Assembly: GCA_934132895.1 (NCBI GenBank)
Contig: CAKPAG010000003.1
Location: forward strand, 1-64,000
Reading direction: 5' to 3'
Source of the DNA: an uncultured Clostridia bacterium
Lineage (GTDB): Bacteria > Bacillota > Clostridia > TANB77 > CAG-465
Length of the DNA stretch: 64,000 bases
Made by a program: the position numbers and the translations under genes. Of the stretch, positions 62,879 through 64,000 are shown in pieces. The notes beneath the pieces were generated by a model, which saw only the letters and a list, made by a program, of their open reading frames with translations, did no database searches and was not told where the DNA came from. The stretch's first letter is position 1; each line of letters starts with the position of its first letter.

Positions 62879-63991
62879 TTGAAACTAAATGAATTAGAAA
62901 AATATAGAGATAAAAATAGTGGTAGAATAGATATTGACGCTTTATTAGAAGAAAACTCTGTATCTAAAATTACAGAATTAAGAGGCGCTTCAAATAAAGA
63001 AAAAGATTGGTTAAAACTAGAAGACACAGATGTGCTTATAAGAACAGAAAATTTAGATTCTGAAGGTGCAATATATACTACATATGCTGAGCTTATTTTT
63101 GAGGAACTTGCCAAACAAGTTGATATTCCTTGTGCTCACTATGATTTAGTAAAATATAAAGGAAAAAATGGGGTCCTATCTCAAAATGTAGTAAATAAAA
63201 ATGAATCACTTGTACTTATGGATGACTTGTTAAATTGTACTAAGAGAGAACATGATATTGGTGATGATCAAAACATACATGTTGAGGATGTAATAAATTC
63301 TTTTTACACTTTTTATAATGAATATAATGATTTTTCAAAAGAAGAGTATAAAAAGATGTCAAAGGATTTTCTTAATATGGCTATATTTGATATCTATACA
63401 ATGTCTACAGATAGACATGCGGAAAATATGGGAATAATATTTTCTGTTAAAGGGGATAAAAGTAGTGCTAGGCTTGCTCCGATGTTTGACAATGAATGTT
63501 CACTTATGTTAGACTCACCCGAAGAAAAAATAGAAAAACTATTAAAAAATAGAATGTCACTTATGAGTTATGCAGAGCTAGAAAGTCAGAAGATATATTA
63601 TACAGAAGATTATGAAAATGATACTTATGAAGGTGAAGATATATTTAATGATTTTCTTGATAATATGTTAAAGCAAAATGGAACAGATACAAATGAAAGA
63701 TCTGATTGGCAAACAACTATATATAATATTTCTGAACTTGGTGAAAGTCAAATGGAGTTTATCAAGAAGTGTGATAAAAATTTAAATATAGATGAGGCTT
63801 TAAAGAGTGTTGAAGAAAGAATTGGTGTAAAATTACCTGAAAAATTATGCGAGTTTGCATCTGCAACATTTAATACTAGAAAACTTTTAATTAATGAAGA
63901 GCTTATGTTGTACAAACTAGATGAAGAAAAAATGAATGCAAAAGATAATAAGGAGGAAAAAACAAATGAAGATGATTATATCTTGGGATGA
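62879..63991 (+). CDS. HipA-like kinase-fold protein
   Basis: 370 aa from TTG 62879 (GAGGTGA upstream). S-T-D-R-H-A-E-N-M-G-I-I at about 176-187 resembles the HipA catalytic loop (D-R-H-x-x-N), followed by A-P-M-F-D-N-E-C-S-L (metal-binding D-N). N-terminal region I-T-E-L-R-G-A-S. No antitoxin HipB gene is next to it, and it is shorter than HipA. Probably a HipA-family or related Ser/Thr kinase. The downstream gene starts inside its 3' end. Confidence 0.65.
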   Translation: MKLNELEKYRDKNSGRIDIDALLEENSVSKITELRGASNKEKDWLKLEDTDVLIRTENLDSEGAIYTTYAELIFEELAKQVDIPCAHYDLVKYKGKNGVLSQNVVNKNESLVLMDDLLNCTKREHDIGDDQNIHVEDVINSFYTFYNEYNDFSKEEYKKMSKDFLNMAIFDIYTMSTDRHAENMGIIFSVKGDKSSARLAPMFDNECSLMLDSPEEKIEKLLKNRMSLMSYAELESQKIYYTEDYENDTYEGEDIFNDFLDNMLKQNGTDTNERSDWQTTIYNISELGESQMEFIKKCDKNLNIDEALKSVEERIGVKLPEKLCEFASATFNTRKLLINEELMLYKLDEEKMNAKDNKEEKTNEDDYILG

Positions 63992-64000
63992 TATAGATAT
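63966..64000 (+). CDS. Start of a further gene, cut by the window end
   Basis: ATG 63966 with AAGGAGG at 63951, overlapping the end of the HipA-like gene in another frame. Encodes M-K-M-I-I-S-W-D-D-I-D before the window ends. No family can be assigned. Confidence 0.45.
   Translation, partial: MKMIISWDDID

Overview
The window is AT-rich (roughly three quarters A+T by eye) and gene-dense. It looks like a chromosome piece of an uncultivated endospore-forming Clostridia-type Firmicute. Sporulation markers occur throughout: a Spo0E-like phosphatase with a Spo0A box, a degenerate Spo0A-like regulator, CwlD, SpmA/SpmB, spore photoproduct lyase and a collagen-like spore-surface protein. The housekeeping blocks mutS/mutL/miaA, yabE-like/rsmA, SRP RNA/dnaX/ebfC/recR and metG/lepB/holB/ricT support the same placement. 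I cannot name the genus.

Layout. 0.1-2.1 kb (minus): histidine phosphatase, Nudix hydrolase and an aminoglycoside-kinase-like gene with an internal TAA. 2.5-3.8 kb: Spo0E-like gene and a three-gene Asn-rich operon. 3.9-10.3 kb: an unusual secretion-type operon joining a VirB4-like ATPase to Tad-type CpaE, CpaF and TadB/C-like proteins. 10.3-16 kb: CapA, YlbF, a metallopeptidase-like protein, collagen-like protein, CwlD, TadA and tRNA-Arg(CCU). 16-23 kb: accessory and regulatory genes (Spo0A-like, secreted protein, ECF sigma/anti-sigma, a promoter-driven ncRNA, PemK-like protein, tRNA-Arg(ACG)). 23-28 kb: SpmAB, a CNNM/CBS protein and an AAA ATPase behind a 33-bp tandem repeat. 28-37 kb: mutS, a DUF3990/DUF3791 pair, mutL, Nudix, miaA and a HlyD-like protein. 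37-51.5 kb: splB, DUF2207, dut-like, lemA, yabE-like, rsmA, SRP RNA, dnaX, ebfC, recR, murI, a two-component system and tatD. 51.5-56 kb: regulators, tRNA-Pro, Fic and small genes. 56-64 kb: acpS, metG, lepB, holB, ricT/PSP1, ferredoxin and a HipA-like kinase.

Main observation. Eight genes (Nudix, an Asn-rich operon protein, cwlD, spmB, DUF3990, miaA, HlyD-like, holB) are each split by one frame change. In all eight the break lies exactly at an in-frame CGG codon and is repaired by skipping one base, so that CGGN is read as one glycine residue (GGN). No other frame break was seen in an apparently functional gene. Roughly 85 other CGG triplets lie inside genes in the two other codon phases without harm. 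This dependence on codon phase points to translation rather than sequencing error: CGG appears to be unreadable as arginine in the normal way and to provoke a +1 frameshift. The only arginine tRNAs seen here are ACG (made ICG by TadA, which is also encoded here) and CCU; neither is expected to read CGG. Four accessory genes contain an in-frame CGG with no break, so the rule is not absolute.
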